64,000 bases of DNA. It comes from Neorhizobium galegae bv. orientalis str. HAMBI 540. GTDB taxonomy: Bacteria > Pseudomonadota > Alphaproteobacteria > Rhizobiales > Rhizobiaceae. Under the pieces are notes generated by a model. That model had not been told where the DNA came from. It did not search any database and was given only the letters and a program-made list of their open reading frames with translations. Positions 1 to 9,488 of the stretch are shown here, in pieces; positions within the stretch are counted from its first letter, which is position 1, and every line of letters begins with the position of its first letter. A program made the position numbers and the translations under genes. The stretch covers positions 2,356,001 through 2,420,000 of the forward strand of contig NZ_HG938353.1 in the NCBI RefSeq assembly GCF_000731315.1, read 5' to 3'.

Positions 1-20
1 CCTCTTCGACAGGTTTCGTC

Positions 21-1277
21 ATGGACAGATTACGGATCGTCGGCGGTCATCGGCTCCAGGGAGCCGTTACCATTGCCGGGGCGAAAAACGCGGCGCTCCC
101 GCAGATCGCGGCAACGCTGCTCAGCCCCTACCCGGTCGAACTCACCAACCTGCCACAGGTCAGCGATGTGGAAAACATGCTGGGGGTCGTCGAGTTGCAT
201 GGCGCCGTCGTCACCCGCACCGGCCATTCCACCATCGTCGACGCCAAGGCAATCGTCTCCAAAGAAACCTCTTACGACACCGTTCGCAAGATGCGCGCCA
301 CCGTGCTCGTCCTTGCACCGCTGCTCGCCCGCTTCGGCCAGGCGCGCGTATCGCTCCCCGGCGGCTGCGCCATCGGCGCGCGTCCGGTCGACATGCATGT
401 CAAGGCGCTGGCAGCGCTGGGCGCGGACATTGATATCGAGAGCGGCCTGATCGTTGCCTCGGCACCGGGCGGATTGAAGGGTGGCCGCATCGTGCTTCCC
501 TCCCCATCCGTCGGTGCCACGGAGACGGCGATGATGGCCGCGACCGCCGCCAAGGGCGAAACCGAAATCCTCAACGCCGCCCGCGAACCCGAAGTCGCCG
601 ATCTTGCCGCCTGCCTGATCGCCATGGGCGCACGTATCGAAGGCGCCGGCACCCACCGCATCCTGATCCAGGGCTCAACCACCTGGCAGCCGGCGAAACA
701 TCACGGCATTCCCGACCGCATCGAAGCAGGAACCTACGCCGTGGCAGCCGCGATCACCGGCGGCATGCTGGAGCTCACCAACGCACGACTGGAAAACATG
801 GCCTCCATCGTGCAGGTGCTAGAGACGATGGGCGTCAGCATCTGGCCGAGCGACCGCGGCCTTGTCGTTTCGCGCGAAGGACCGCTGAAGGCAACCGATA
901 TCACCACCGAACCCTATCCGGGTTTCCCGACCGATCTCCAGGCGCAGTTCATGGCGCTCGCCGCCTGTGCCGAAGGCGCTTCGCTGATCCGCGAAACTGT
1001 CTTCGAAAGCCGCTTCATGCACGTGCCGGAGCTGATGCGCCTCGGCGCTAATATCGCGCTCCAGGGGACCACCGCATTGGTACGCGGCGGAGCACCACTG
1101 AAGGGTGCGCAGGTGATGGCGACGGATTTGCGCGCCTCCGTCTCGCTGGTACTCGCCGGGTTGGTCTCGTCGGGCGAAACGACCATCAACCGCGTGTACC
1201 ACCTCGACCGTGGTTACGAACAACTCGACCGTAAGCTTGGCCAATGCGGAGCCGATATCGAGCGGATCAGCGCATGA
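21..1277 (+). CDS. murA: UDP-N-acetylglucosamine 1-carboxyvinyltransferase (MurA family)
   Basis: This enzyme transfers enolpyruvate from PEP to UDP-GlcNAc, the first committed step of peptidoglycan synthesis, in the cytosol. The 418-residue length is normal. Lys22-Asn23 sit in AGAKNA, the catalytic Cys is at 116 in [11 protein letters not shown], and Asp305 lies in GFPTDLQAQ, so all key residues of an active, fosfomycin-sensitive-type MurA are present. The start has only 20 bases of upstream sequence in the window, and no strong ribosome site is visible. The stop overlaps the next gene by ATGA. Its position in front of a kinase, MurQ, a peptide importer and AnmK suggests a second MurA copy tied to muropeptide recycling rather than the housekeeping copy. 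That paralogue status is inferred, because the rest of the genome is not visible. Confidence 0.93.
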   Translation: MDRLRIVGGHRLQGAVTIAGAKNAALPQIAATLLSPYPVELTNLPQVSDVENMLGVVELHGAVVTRTGHSTIVDAKAIVSKETSYDTVRKMRATVLVLAPLLARFGQARVSLPGGCAIGARPVDMHVKALAALGADIDIESGLIVASAPGGLKGGRIVLPSPSVGATETAMMAATAAKGETEILNAAREPEVADLAACLIAMGARIEGAGTHRILIQGSTTWQPAKHHGIPDRIEAGTYAVAAAITGGMLELTNARLENMASIVQVLETMGVSIWPSDRGLVVSREGPLKATDITTEPYPGFPTDLQAQFMALAACAEGASLIRETVFESRFMHVPELMRLGANIALQGTTALVRGGAPLKGAQVMATDLRASVSLVLAGLVSSGETTINRVYHLDRGYEQLDRKLGQCGADIERISA

Positions 1278-2158
1278 CGGCCGGAACCGAACGCTTTTTC
1301 CTGGGTGTCGATGGCGGCGGTACCGGCTGCCGCGCCCGTATTGAGGACGAATCCGGCGCCGTACTCGGCCAGGGTCTTTCCGGCCCTGCAACGACGCGGC
1401 TCGGCATCGAGCAGGCCTGGGCCTCGATCTCGCGCGCCTTTAACGCCGCCCTGGACGAAGCCGGGTTCGGACCCGACAAGATGGCCCTCACCCATGTGGG
1501 CGTCGGCCTTGCAGGCACCGGTCGCAAGGGTTCCGTCGAAGCCTTGAAGGCGATCCCGCATCCGTTCGCCAGCATCGATTTCGTCAGCGACGGCATGGGT
1601 GCGTGCCTCGGCGCGCATTCGGGTCGCGACGGCGCGATCGTCATTGCCGGCACCGGCTCGATCGGGCTCGGTTTTGCAGAAGGCCGCGACCTGCGCCTCG
1701 GCGGCTACGGATTTCCCATTTCGGACGAAGGCAGCGGTGCAGATCTCGGCCTGAAAGCGGTGCAGCTGGCGCTTCGGGCTCATGACGGGCGGATCGAGAA
1801 AACCGCTCTGCTCATCGAGGTCATGCAACGTTTCCAGAACGATCCTTATGAAGCCATCGGCTGGATGGACCGGTCGTCGGCCACCGACTATGCCTCGTTG
1901 GCGCCGATGGTGATGCGCCATGCAGACCAGGGCGACTCCGTCGGCCGCCGCATCGTCCAGAGCGCCGCCGAACAGATCGATACGCTGGTGCGTACGCTGT
2001 TCGACCAGGGCGCGCCGCGCGTCACGCTGCTGGGCGGGCTGTCGAGCCCGCTCGAGGCCTGGCTGGCGCCCGACGTCCGCCGCCGTCTGAAACCCGCCGA
2101 CGGCGATGCCGTCTCGGGCGCGATCATTCTCGCCCGCAAGGCCCTGCAAGCCTCCTGA
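1274..2158 (+). CDS. BadF/BadG/BcrA/BcrD-family sugar kinase, probable N-acetylglucosamine (or MurNAc) kinase
   Basis: This is a 294-residue ASKHA-fold kinase. The phosphate-1 loop GVDGGGTGCRARI is near residue 10, the phosphate-2 segment AGTGSIGLGF is near residue 125, and an adenosine-type glycine motif LLGGLSSPLEAW is near the C-terminus. The family includes N-acetylglucosamine kinases, and the flanking murA and murQ point to an amino-sugar substrate. GlcNAc released during muropeptide breakdown is the simplest choice, and MurNAc is possible. The ATG at 1274 overlaps the murA stop (ATGA). A start 30 bases earlier would lie inside murA and is not needed. The gene is translationally coupled to murA and ends 35 bases before an internal operator and promoter. 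Confidence 0.85.
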   Translation: MTAGTERFFLGVDGGGTGCRARIEDESGAVLGQGLSGPATTRLGIEQAWASISRAFNAALDEAGFGPDKMALTHVGVGLAGTGRKGSVEALKAIPHPFASIDFVSDGMGACLGAHSGRDGAIVIAGTGSIGLGFAEGRDLRLGGYGFPISDEGSGADLGLKAVQLALRAHDGRIEKTALLIEVMQRFQNDPYEAIGWMDRSSATDYASLAPMVMRHADQGDSVGRRIVQSAAEQIDTLVRTLFDQGAPRVTLLGGLSSPLEAWLAPDVRRRLKPADGDAVSGAIILARKALQAS

Positions 2159-2193
2159 TCCTGATCCCGCGTCTCGGTAGGCCTAAGAAGAAA

Positions 2194-2247
2194 TGGAATA
2201 ATATATTCCAATACTCAATTGACTCATGGAATGGATGATCCTAATCC
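2194..2247 (+). promoter_or_regulatory. Internal promoter with palindromic operator upstream of murQ
   Basis: The palindrome TGGAATAATATATTCCA spans 2194-2210 (6-bp arms, 5-bp spacer). It is followed by TTGACT at 2219-2224, a 17-bp spacer and TAATCC at 2242-2247. Transcription would start near 2254, downstream of the apparent GTG/ATG choices at 2219, so murQ must start at 2285 or later. Operators of this type (A/T-rich, GGAAT/ATTCC arms) fit RpiR/MurR-like regulators, but no such regulator gene is in the window. A closely similar element stands at 28218-28245. Confidence 0.6.
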
Positions 2248-2284
2248 TTTGGGAAAGGCAACGAAGGGTGAGGAGCAACATCGT

Positions 2285-3262
2285 ATGACGCAGATCCTGC
2301 GAAGCGCTGCGCCGCACCCCGATCTCGAAGGCAGGGTCATGAGCGACGAACGGCTGATATCCGAACTGGAAAGACTGGTTTCGGAAGACCGCAATCCTCG
2401 CTCCATGGATATCGATCTCCTGCCGACCATCGACGTCCTGCGCGAGATCAATGATGAAGACAAGGGCGTCGCGACCGCAGTCGAAAAGGTGATCCCGCAG
2501 ATCGCCGAGGCCGTGGACGAAATCGTTCGCGCGTTCCAGAATGGCGCGCGGCTGGTCTATATCGGCGCCGGCACCAGTGGCCGCCTCGGCGTGCTCGATG
2601 CTTCCGAATGCCCCCCGACTTTCAGCGTCCCGGAAGGCATGGTCGTGGGCCTGATCGCCGGCGGCAGCCACGCCCTGCAGCACGCCGTCGAAGGCGCCGA
2701 GGACAGCCCGGAACAGGGCCAGCAGGATCTCGTCGGCATCGGCCTGACCGCAAACGACGTCGTTGTCGGCATCGCCGTCAGCGGCCGCACCCCTTACGTT
2801 ATCGGCGCCCTGAACTATGCCAAGGAGATCGGGGCGAAGACCGTCGCTCTCTCCTGCAATCCCGACGCCGTCATTGCCGATATTGCCGATATCGCCATCT
2901 CGCCGGTCGTCGGCCCGGAAATCCTGACCGGTTCGACGCGGCTGAAATCGGGCACGGCCCAGAAGCTCGTACTCAACATGCTGACCACGGCGAGCATGAT
3001 CCGCATCGGCAAGAGCTATCAGAACCTGATGGTCGATCTTCATGCCAGCAACCAGAAGCTCGTCGCCCGCGCCGCCCGCATCGTCATGCAGGCGACCGGC
3101 TGCACGAAGGAAGAGGCGCGCCGCGTGCTTGACCTCACCGGCAACGACGTCAAACTGGCGATCCTGATCGCGCTGACCGGAATGAATGTCGATACGGCGC
3201 GCGTAGCGCTCGACGGTGCCGGAGGCTTCCTCCGCAAGGCAATTGATGGGAAGACAGCGTAA
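2285..3262 (+). CDS. murQ: N-acetylmuramic acid 6-phosphate etherase
   Basis: MurQ cleaves the D-lactyl ether of MurNAc-6-phosphate to give GlcNAc-6-phosphate and D-lactate in the cytosol. It has a SIS-domain core with the family signature [20 protein letters not shown] and the second active-site block [10 protein letters not shown]-terminal UBA-like helical part ends the protein. The ATG at 2285 follows GGTGAGGAG at a 9-base gap and lies about 30 bases after the predicted transcription start, giving 325 residues. The ATG at 2339 would give 307 residues, closer to the E. coli enzyme, and cannot be excluded. It is the central enzyme of the recycling operon, feeding on AnmK product. Confidence 0.95.
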   Translation: MTQILRSAAPHPDLEGRVMSDERLISELERLVSEDRNPRSMDIDLLPTIDVLREINDEDKGVATAVEKVIPQIAEAVDEIVRAFQNGARLVYIGAGTSGRLGVLDASECPPTFSVPEGMVVGLIAGGSHALQHAVEGAEDSPEQGQQDLVGIGLTANDVVVGIAVSGRTPYVIGALNYAKEIGAKTVALSCNPDAVIADIADIAISPVVGPEILTGSTRLKSGTAQKLVLNMLTTASMIRIGKSYQNLMVDLHASNQKLVARAARIVMQATGCTKEEARRVLDLTGNDVKLAILIALTGMNVDTARVALDGAGGFLRKAIDGKTA

Positions 3263-3339
3263 AGCTGCTGAATGACGGCCGCTGCTCGAATGTGGCTGGG
3301 TCGAGACGACGAACAGATATCAAAAGAGGGAGAATAAAA

Positions 3340-4860
3340 ATGGGAAGACATCTTTCGACTAAACTGCTGTCCAGCCTTGCGCTGGCTGTCGCTATCGGCG
3401 CGACCGCGATCGCCTCGCCGGCATCAGCCGCGTCGCTGAAAATGGCCTGGAAGCAGGATGCGACCGGCCTTGATCCGCACAAGCAGACCGCATTTTCCTC
3501 GATCCGCCTGCTGGAACTGATCTATGAGCCGCTCGTCCGCCTCGACAAGGACCTGCAGATCGTCCCGGCCGTCGCAGCCTCCTGGGAATTTGCAGCCGAC
3601 GCCAAGCAACTGACCTTCAAGCTTAACCCGAACGCAAAATTCCAGGACGGCAAGCCGGTAACGGCCGCCGACGTGAAGGCCTCCTTCGAGCGCCTTCTCG
3701 ACGAAAAGACCGCCGCTGCCGCCCGCGCCAACTTCCTGTCGATCGCCTCGATCGAGACCCCGGACCAGGCGACGGTCGTCTTCAAGCTGTCGCAGCCGGA
3801 CGCACCGCTTCTGACCGCCATGGCAAGCATCAATGCCGCCATCGTACCGACGGCTGAAATCGCGGCCGGCACCATCGGCACCAAGGCGCTCGGTTCCGGC
3901 CCGTTTAAGCTCGACAAGTGGGAGCCGAATTCCAAGGAAACGCTCTCCGCCAACAAGGACTGGGCCGGCGGCAAGATCGCGATCGACGGCATCGACATCA
4001 GCGTTTTGCCGGATGAAACCGCTATCCTTGCGGCACTGCGCACCAAGCAGGTCGACTTTGCGCTGATCAACGATCCGCTGGTCGCAACCCTCGTGCCCAA
4101 GGAGCCAAGCCTTGTGCTCAACCGCACACCGGTTCTCGCCTACCACGTCCTGCAGATGAACCCGTCCCGCAAGCCGATGGACGTTCTCGCCGTGCGCCAG
4201 GCAATCTCCTGCGCCATCGACCGCAAGGACGTGCTCGACACAGCCTCGGTCGGCGAAGGCAAGGTCACCGGCCCGCTGACCATGCCCGGCTACACGTCCG
4301 ATGCCAGCGCGCTGTTCTGCTACAAGCAGGATATCGCCAAGGCGAAGAAGCTGATGGCGGATGCCGGTTTTGCGAACGGCTTCACCGCGACCGTGATCGC
4401 CGCCAATGGCGAGCCTGCGACCGCAGCCGCCGAAGCGCAGGTCCTCCAGTCCCAGCTCGCCGAAATCGGCGTCAAGCTCAACATCAAGATGATGGAGCTC
4501 AACGTCTATGTCGACGCCTGGCTGAAGGGCGACTTTGACATGGCGGTGGCGCTGAACGGCGGCCGTGCCGATCCCTATTCCATGTACAACCGCTACTGGA
4601 CCAAGACCGGCAACCTGCAGAAGGTCACCAACTACATCGACGATACGCTCGACAGCCTGATGCAGAAGGGCCGCGTCGAGACCGACCCTGCCAAGCGCAA
4701 GGCCATCTTCGCCGACTTCGAAAAGCACCTCGTCGAAGTCGCCCCCTGGGCCTGGCTCTACACGTCCTACAGCTACACGGCACAGCAGAAGAATGTTCAG
4801 GGCTTCGTGCCGACGCCGGAAGGCTCGCTGTTCGGCCTGAGCAAGGTCACGTTGCAGTAA
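3340..4860 (+). CDS. Peptide-type ABC transporter substrate-binding protein (SBP family 5)
   Basis: This is a periplasmic binding protein of the DppA/OppA family, 506 residues. A Sec signal peptide with hydrophobic core (LSSLALAVAIGATAIA) ends near ASPASA at about residue 28. The mature part begins LKMAWKQDATGLDPHKQ, the usual start for this family, followed by the typical LLELIYEPLV and FKLNPNAKFQDGKPVTAADV blocks. GAGGGAG precedes the ATG by 7 bases, which rules out the longer reading from 3292. Directly followed by two permeases and a double ATPase, it probably delivers muropeptides or peptides linked to cell-wall turnover. The substrate assignment is inferred from murQ and anmK in the same operon. 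Confidence 0.88.
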   Translation: MGRHLSTKLLSSLALAVAIGATAIASPASAASLKMAWKQDATGLDPHKQTAFSSIRLLELIYEPLVRLDKDLQIVPAVAASWEFAADAKQLTFKLNPNAKFQDGKPVTAADVKASFERLLDEKTAAAARANFLSIASIETPDQATVVFKLSQPDAPLLTAMASINAAIVPTAEIAAGTIGTKALGSGPFKLDKWEPNSKETLSANKDWAGGKIAIDGIDISVLPDETAILAALRTKQVDFALINDPLVATLVPKEPSLVLNRTPVLAYHVLQMNPSRKPMDVLAVRQAISCAIDRKDVLDTASVGEGKVTGPLTMPGYTSDASALFCYKQDIAKAKKLMADAGFANGFTATVIAANGEPATAAAEAQVLQSQLAEIGVKLNIKMMELNVYVDAWLKGDFDMAVALNGGRADPYSMYNRYWTKTGNLQKVTNYIDDTLDSLMQKGRVETDPAKRKAIFADFEKHLVEVAPWAWLYTSYSYTAQQKNVQGFVPTPEGSLFGLSKVTLQ

Positions 4861-4896
4861 TCGCGAAAGCATGACGGATACGAGGTTGGTGGGCGA

Positions 4897-5859
4897 ATGA
4901 GTTACCTGGCGCGACGGCTGTTGACGTTTCCGCTCGTGATGCTCGGGGTCTCGATCCTCGTGTTCGTCGCAATTCGACTGGTGCCGGGTGACGCGATCAC
5001 CGCGATGCTCGGCACCGAAGCCGGCCTGCTGACTCCGGCGCAGAGGGCGGCGCTCTCGGCCTATTTCGGCATCGACAAGCCGATCCTGGTGCAATACTGG
5101 AGCTGGCTTCTCGGCGTTCTCCAGGGCGATCTCGGCATTTCCGTGATCCATGGCAAGCCGGCGCTCACCATCATCCTCGAACGTTTTCCGCTCACGCTGC
5201 AGCTCGCATTGATGTCGATGTGCGTGGCCCTTCTGGTCGGCCTGCCGGCCGGCGTGTTCGCCGCCACCCGCAACGAAAAAATCTCCGATCTGGCGGTGCG
5301 CATCTTCGCGATGATCGGCCAATCGACCCCTAATTTCGTCGTCGGCCTGCTGATCATCTATGCGCTGTCGGCCGGTTTCGGCATCCTGCCGACCATGGGC
5401 GAGTTCACGCCGTTCCTGACCGACCCCCTCCGCAATCTCGGGCAGATGATCTTGCCGGCGATCACGCTCGGTTTTGCCTTCGCCGCCTCGGTCACCCGCA
5501 TCTCGCGCTCCGCCATGCTGGATGTCCTCTCCGACGACTATGTCCGCACGGCGCGCTCGAAAGGTGTGCCGAAACGCAGCGTCATCTGGCGCCATGCCTT
5601 GCCGAACGCACTGATCCCGGTCGTTACCTTGAGCGGCGTCGAATTCGGCTATCTGCTCGGCGGCGCCGTGCTGGTCGAGCAGATCTACGCTCTTCCAGGT
5701 CTTGGCCGCCTCGTGCTCGAAGCCATCCTGCAGCGCGACTATGCGCTGGTGCAGGGCTGTGTGCTGTTCATTGCCTTCAACTTCATGGTGGTCAACCTGC
5801 TCGTCGACCTCGCCTATGTGACGCTTGATCCACGCATCCGGCTCGGAGAGAGCAACTGA
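4897..5859 (+). CDS. Peptide-type ABC transporter permease (DppB-like)
   Basis: This is an inner-membrane permease of 320 residues with six predicted membrane segments. The first is at residues 9-30, then a periplasmic loop, then five helices. The cytoplasmic coupling loop RTARSKGVPKRSVIWRHALP carries the EAA-type motif that contacts the ATPase, and the C-terminal DLAYVTLDPRIRL is typical of DppB. The stop overlaps the next gene start at 5859. It works with the following permease as a heterodimeric channel. Confidence 0.88.
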   Translation: MSYLARRLLTFPLVMLGVSILVFVAIRLVPGDAITAMLGTEAGLLTPAQRAALSAYFGIDKPILVQYWSWLLGVLQGDLGISVIHGKPALTIILERFPLTLQLALMSMCVALLVGLPAGVFAATRNEKISDLAVRIFAMIGQSTPNFVVGLLIIYALSAGFGILPTMGEFTPFLTDPLRNLGQMILPAITLGFAFAASVTRISRSAMLDVLSDDYVRTARSKGVPKRSVIWRHALPNALIPVVTLSGVEFGYLLGGAVLVEQIYALPGLGRLVLEAILQRDYALVQGCVLFIAFNFMVVNLLVDLAYVTLDPRIRLGESN

Positions 5860-6698
5860 TGTCGATGCTGCGTGCAATTTTCAGCCATTCCAGCGGCAGG
5901 ATCGGCGGTACGATCGTGGTGATCTATGTCGTCGTCGCGCTGCTCGGCATGTTCGGCGTCACCCCTCACAATCCTCTGCAGCAGTTCCGCATCGACCGTC
6001 TGCATGCGCCGAATGCCGTCTACTGGATGGGCACCGACCTGTTCGGCCGCGATGTAGCAAGCCGGCTGATGAACGGCGTCGGCCAGTCCTTCCTCGTCGC
6101 CTTCTGCTCGGTGGCGATCGCGACGGTTGCTGGAACTGTGCTCGGCCTCACGGCCGCCTGGTTCGGAAAGGCCTGGGACGGCCTCGTGATGCGCATCATG
6201 GACGTGCTGCTCGCCTTCCCGGCCATCCTGCTCGCGCTCCTGATCATCGCCGTTGTCGGCCCCGGCACCTGGACGAGCGTGGCTGCGATCGCCATCGTCT
6301 ACACGCCGATCTTCACCCGCGTGGTGCGCGGCCCGGCGCTCTCGATCAAGGCCCGCGAATTCGTCGACGCTGCCCGCACCTTCGGTTCGAGCCGCCGCTA
6401 TATCCTGACCCGGCATCTGCTCCTCAACCTGGTGGCGCCACTGACCGTTCAGGTGACGCTGGCGCTCGCCTGGTCGCTGCTCACCGAGGCAGGCTTGAGC
6501 TTCCTCGGCCTCGGCACCCAGCCGCCGGCCTCTTCTCTCGGGCTGATGCTCGCCGACAGCCGCAACCTGATGGAAAACGCGCCCTGGATGCTGATCTTCC
6601 CGGCGGTCGCGATCATGATCAGCATTCTCGGCTTCAACCTGCTGGGTGATGCCTTGCGCGACATCCTCGACCCCAAGACGCGGAGGTCCGCGCCATGA
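5859..6698 (+). CDS. Peptide-type ABC transporter permease (DppC-like)
   Basis: This is the second channel subunit, 279 residues. An N-terminal membrane helix (residues 13-35) precedes a periplasmic stretch with the family motif APNAVYWMGTDLFGRDVASRL. The EAA coupling loop AREFVDAARTFGSSRRYILTRHLL is at about residue 165, and the C-terminus has NLLGDALRDILDP. ATGATG-type coupling with both neighbours (one-base and four-base overlaps) shows one translation unit with the partner permease and the ATPase. Confidence 0.88.
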   Translation: MSMLRAIFSHSSGRIGGTIVVIYVVVALLGMFGVTPHNPLQQFRIDRLHAPNAVYWMGTDLFGRDVASRLMNGVGQSFLVAFCSVAIATVAGTVLGLTAAWFGKAWDGLVMRIMDVLLAFPAILLALLIIAVVGPGTWTSVAAIAIVYTPIFTRVVRGPALSIKAREFVDAARTFGSSRRYILTRHLLLNLVAPLTVQVTLALAWSLLTEAGLSFLGLGTQPPASSLGLMLADSRNLMENAPWMLIFPAVAIMISILGFNLLGDALRDILDPKTRRSAP

Positions 6699-8440
6699 CG
6701 TCGCTTCTCTCGGTATCCGGCCTGCGTGTCGGTTTCGGGCGTGACCCGAAGCAGAATGAAATCGTCAAGGGCGTCAGCTTCGACCTCGATGCCGGCGAGA
6801 CGCTGGCGATCGTCGGAGAAAGCGGCTCCGGCAAATCGGTGACGGCGCTCTCCATCAACCGGTTGGTCGATTTCGGCGGCGGCCGGATCATCGGCGGTTC
6901 GATCACCCTGAAGCGCGCCGACGGCAGCATTCTTGATATCACCAAGGCTGAAGAGCCGGTGCTCGAAAAAATCCGCGGTTCCGAGATCGGCATGATCTTC
7001 CAGGAGCCGATGACCTCGCTGAACCCTGTGCTGACAATCGGCCGCCAGATCGAGGAATCGTTTCGCCTGCATCGTGGCCTGACTGGCAGGCAGGCAACGG
7101 CTGCGGCCAAGGACGCGCTCGACCGCGTCCGTATTCCGGATGCCGCGCGGCGCCTCAAATACACGCCGAACCAGCTTTCCGGCGGCATGCTCCAGCGCGT
7201 CATGATCGCCATGGCGCTCGCCTGCAATCCGCGCCTGCTGATCGCCGACGAGCCGACGACCGCGCTCGACGTAACCGTCCAGGCCCAGATCATGGCTCTG
7301 CTCGGCGAATTGAAGCGTGAGACCGACATGGGGATGATCTTCATCACCCATGACATCGGCCTCGTCGCCGGCATTGCCGACAAGGTGATGGTCATGCAGG
7401 CCGGCGAAGCGGTCGAGCAGGGACCGCTCGGCGACGTCCTCGATCAGCCGAAACATCCCTATACCCGGCATCTCCTGAGCGCCGTGCCGCATTTCGAATC
7501 CGGCCGCGCCGCCCGTTCCGATTTCAGCCGGGAAAAATCCGAGGCGATTGTCCCTGCCCTGAAAGTCGATGGCCTCACAGTACGCTTCAAGGTGGCCGGC
7601 AGCATCCTCACCCGCTCGCCGGGCTCGGTCCACGCAGTCGAGAATGTCGGCTTCGACCTGATGCCGGGCGAAACGCTGGCGATCGTCGGCGAAAGCGGCT
7701 CCGGCAAATCGACCACGGCCCGCGCCATCCTCGGTCTCGTGAAGCCCACCCGCGGCAGCTTTTCCGCCAACAACGGAGCAATCGTCGACGGCAGCGATCC
7801 CTCCGTGCAGATGGTCTTCCAGAACCCTTACGCGTCGCTCAATCCGCGCCTGCGGATCGACAGCATCCTCGCCGAACCGGTGATCGCCGCCGGCGGCCGG
7901 ATCGACGCGGAAACCCGGGCGAAAATGGTGGCGCTGCTGAAGCGGGTCGGCCTGCCCGAAAACAGCCTCCTGCGTTATCCCCACGAGTTCTCCGGTGGCC
8001 AGCGCCAGCGCCTCTGCATCGCCCGTGCGCTGATGCTCAATCCGTCGATCGTCGTGCTCGATGAGGCAGTCTCGGCGCTGGACGTCTCGGTCCAAGCCAA
8101 GGTTCTGGAGCTGCTGGTCGACCTGCAGCACGAATATGGCCTCGCCTATCTGTTCGTGTCGCACGACATGGCGGTCGTCGAACGTATCGCCCACCGCATC
8201 GCGGTGCTTTATGCTGGCCAGATCGTCGAGATCGGCAATGCTGCCTCGATTTTGTCCAACCCGCGGCATTCCTACACCAAGCGGCTGATTTCCGCCGTGC
8301 CGAGCATCGAGCGCCGCAACCAGCATTTCGAACTCGATACCCGCCAGGTCCCGTCTCTGGTTCGACCACCGGGTTTCGAGCCGCCGCCCGCCGAATGGCA
8401 GTCCTGTGGACCGGATCACCGGGCACGGGCGGAAGCCTGA
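6695..8440 (+). CDS. Fused double ATP-binding protein of a peptide-type ABC importer (DppD-DppF)
   Basis: One 581-residue chain carries two complete ABC ATPase domains. The first has Walker A GESGSGKSV (about residue 47), signature LSGGMLQRVMIA and Walker B LLIADEPTTALD. The second has Walker A GESGSGKST (about residue 330), signature FSGGQRQRLCIA and Walker B IVVLDEAVSALD, where Ala replaces the usual Pro. Each half ends in an oligopeptide-transport C-terminal segment (HPYTRHLLSAVP and HSYTKRLISAVP). It energises the two preceding permeases. The four-base overlap with the upstream permease confirms the start. Confidence 0.9.
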   Translation: MTSLLSVSGLRVGFGRDPKQNEIVKGVSFDLDAGETLAIVGESGSGKSVTALSINRLVDFGGGRIIGGSITLKRADGSILDITKAEEPVLEKIRGSEIGMIFQEPMTSLNPVLTIGRQIEESFRLHRGLTGRQATAAAKDALDRVRIPDAARRLKYTPNQLSGGMLQRVMIAMALACNPRLLIADEPTTALDVTVQAQIMALLGELKRETDMGMIFITHDIGLVAGIADKVMVMQAGEAVEQGPLGDVLDQPKHPYTRHLLSAVPHFESGRAARSDFSREKSEAIVPALKVDGLTVRFKVAGSILTRSPGSVHAVENVGFDLMPGETLAIVGESGSGKSTTARAILGLVKPTRGSFSANNGAIVDGSDPSVQMVFQNPYASLNPRLRIDSILAEPVIAAGGRIDAETRAKMVALLKRVGLPENSLLRYPHEFSGGQRQRLCIARALMLNPSIVVLDEAVSALDVSVQAKVLELLVDLQHEYGLAYLFVSHDMAVVERIAHRIAVLYAGQIVEIGNAASILSNPRHSYTKRLISAVPSIERRNQHFELDTRQVPSLVRPPGFEPPPAEWQSCGPDHRARAEA

Positions 8441-8452
8441 GGATGTAACCAT

Positions 8453-9478
8453 ATGAAAGACACTGCTTCCGCCAGTCCCGAACTTGCCGCCGTCTTCGAG
8501 AGAGCCTTCGCCCCGCTCGAAAAATCCGTTACCGACAAGCGCATTCCGGGCGGCGTGCTCGGCATCGTCGACCTGAAACATGGGCGCATGACCCGCGCGA
8601 CCGGCTCGGCGCAAGTCGTTCCGATTGAACGTCCGATGACCGTGGACACCTGGTTCGATCTCGCCTCGCTCACCAAGGTGATCTTCACCACGACGCGCAT
8701 CCTGAAGCTCGCCGACGAAGGCACGATCGATCTCGACGCGCCGCTCACCACCCTGCTGCCGGACCTGCGCCAATACAATGCAGAGGCCTGGGAGCGGAAG
8801 ATCACCTTCCGACAGTGCCTCGGCCATCAGACGCCGTTCCCGGGTGTCGAACCGATCTACACCTACGGCCGCGATCCGGACCTGCTGCGCGCCTTCATCC
8901 TGCAGCGGGAATGGAAGGCCGGTCCGCCGGTCTATTCCGACATCAACTTCATCCTGCTCGGTTTCGCGCTCGAACGGCTGGCGAAGAAGACGATCCGCGA
9001 CCTCGATCCCGGCCGGGGCTTCGCCTGGTCTACCGATCCGGAAAATTCCGCCGCCACCGAAGACTGCGCCTGGCGGCAGCGGATTCTTTCGGGCGAAGCG
9101 CACGACGAAAATTGCTCGGCGCTGCAGGGTTCCGGTCATGCGGGCCTGTTCGGCACGGTAAAGTCGGTTCTGGACTTCGCCGAAAGCCTGCTCGACGGCA
9201 CCGGCGCGTCCGGGAGTGCGATCGCGCTGATGCGCGCACCACTCTCGAACAGGCGCACCCACGGCTGGGAACATCCCTATGCCGACTGGTGGGGTGGAAG
9301 CCTGTGCAGCCCCGGAACGATCGGCCACACGGGCTTTACCGGCACAAGCCTGCTGATCGATTTCGACAAGGGCCGTGCCGTGACGCTGCTCACCAACCGC
9401 ATTCACCCGACCCGCCATTTCGACAGCGGCATCCTGCCGCTCAGGCAGGCGGTCTGCAATCTCGTGAACCAAACCTGA
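8453..9478 (+). CDS. Beta-lactamase-family serine hydrolase without signal peptide, possible cytoplasmic muramyl amidase
   Basis: This is a 341-residue member of the beta-lactamase/PBP4*-type fold. The nucleophile motif SLTK has Ser72 and Lys75, the second motif reads YSDIN near residue 161, and the KTG-equivalent is HTGFTG near residue 285. No signal peptide or membrane segment is present, so the enzyme should act in the cytosol, unlike a resistance beta-lactamase. The Bacillus MurNAc recycling cluster contains AmiE, an N-acetylmuramoyl-L-alanine amidase of this same fold. By analogy this protein may strip stem peptides from imported muropeptides. That role is inference, and esterase or peptidase activity is possible. 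GAGGAT precedes the start. Confidence 0.75.
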   Translation: MKDTASASPELAAVFERAFAPLEKSVTDKRIPGGVLGIVDLKHGRMTRATGSAQVVPIERPMTVDTWFDLASLTKVIFTTTRILKLADEGTIDLDAPLTTLLPDLRQYNAEAWERKITFRQCLGHQTPFPGVEPIYTYGRDPDLLRAFILQREWKAGPPVYSDINFILLGFALERLAKKTIRDLDPGRGFAWSTDPENSAATEDCAWRQRILSGEAHDENCSALQGSGHAGLFGTVKSVLDFAESLLDGTGASGSAIALMRAPLSNRRTHGWEHPYADWWGGSLCSPGTIGHTGFTGTSLLIDFDKGRAVTLLTNRIHPTRHFDSGILPLRQAVCNLVNQT

Positions 9479-9488
9479 GGAACTGACC

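Noticed and set aside
3424..5877. 817-codon open frame on the minus strand
   Set aside because: Antisense to the peptide-binding protein and first permease, both of which have clear family motifs and ribosome sites.
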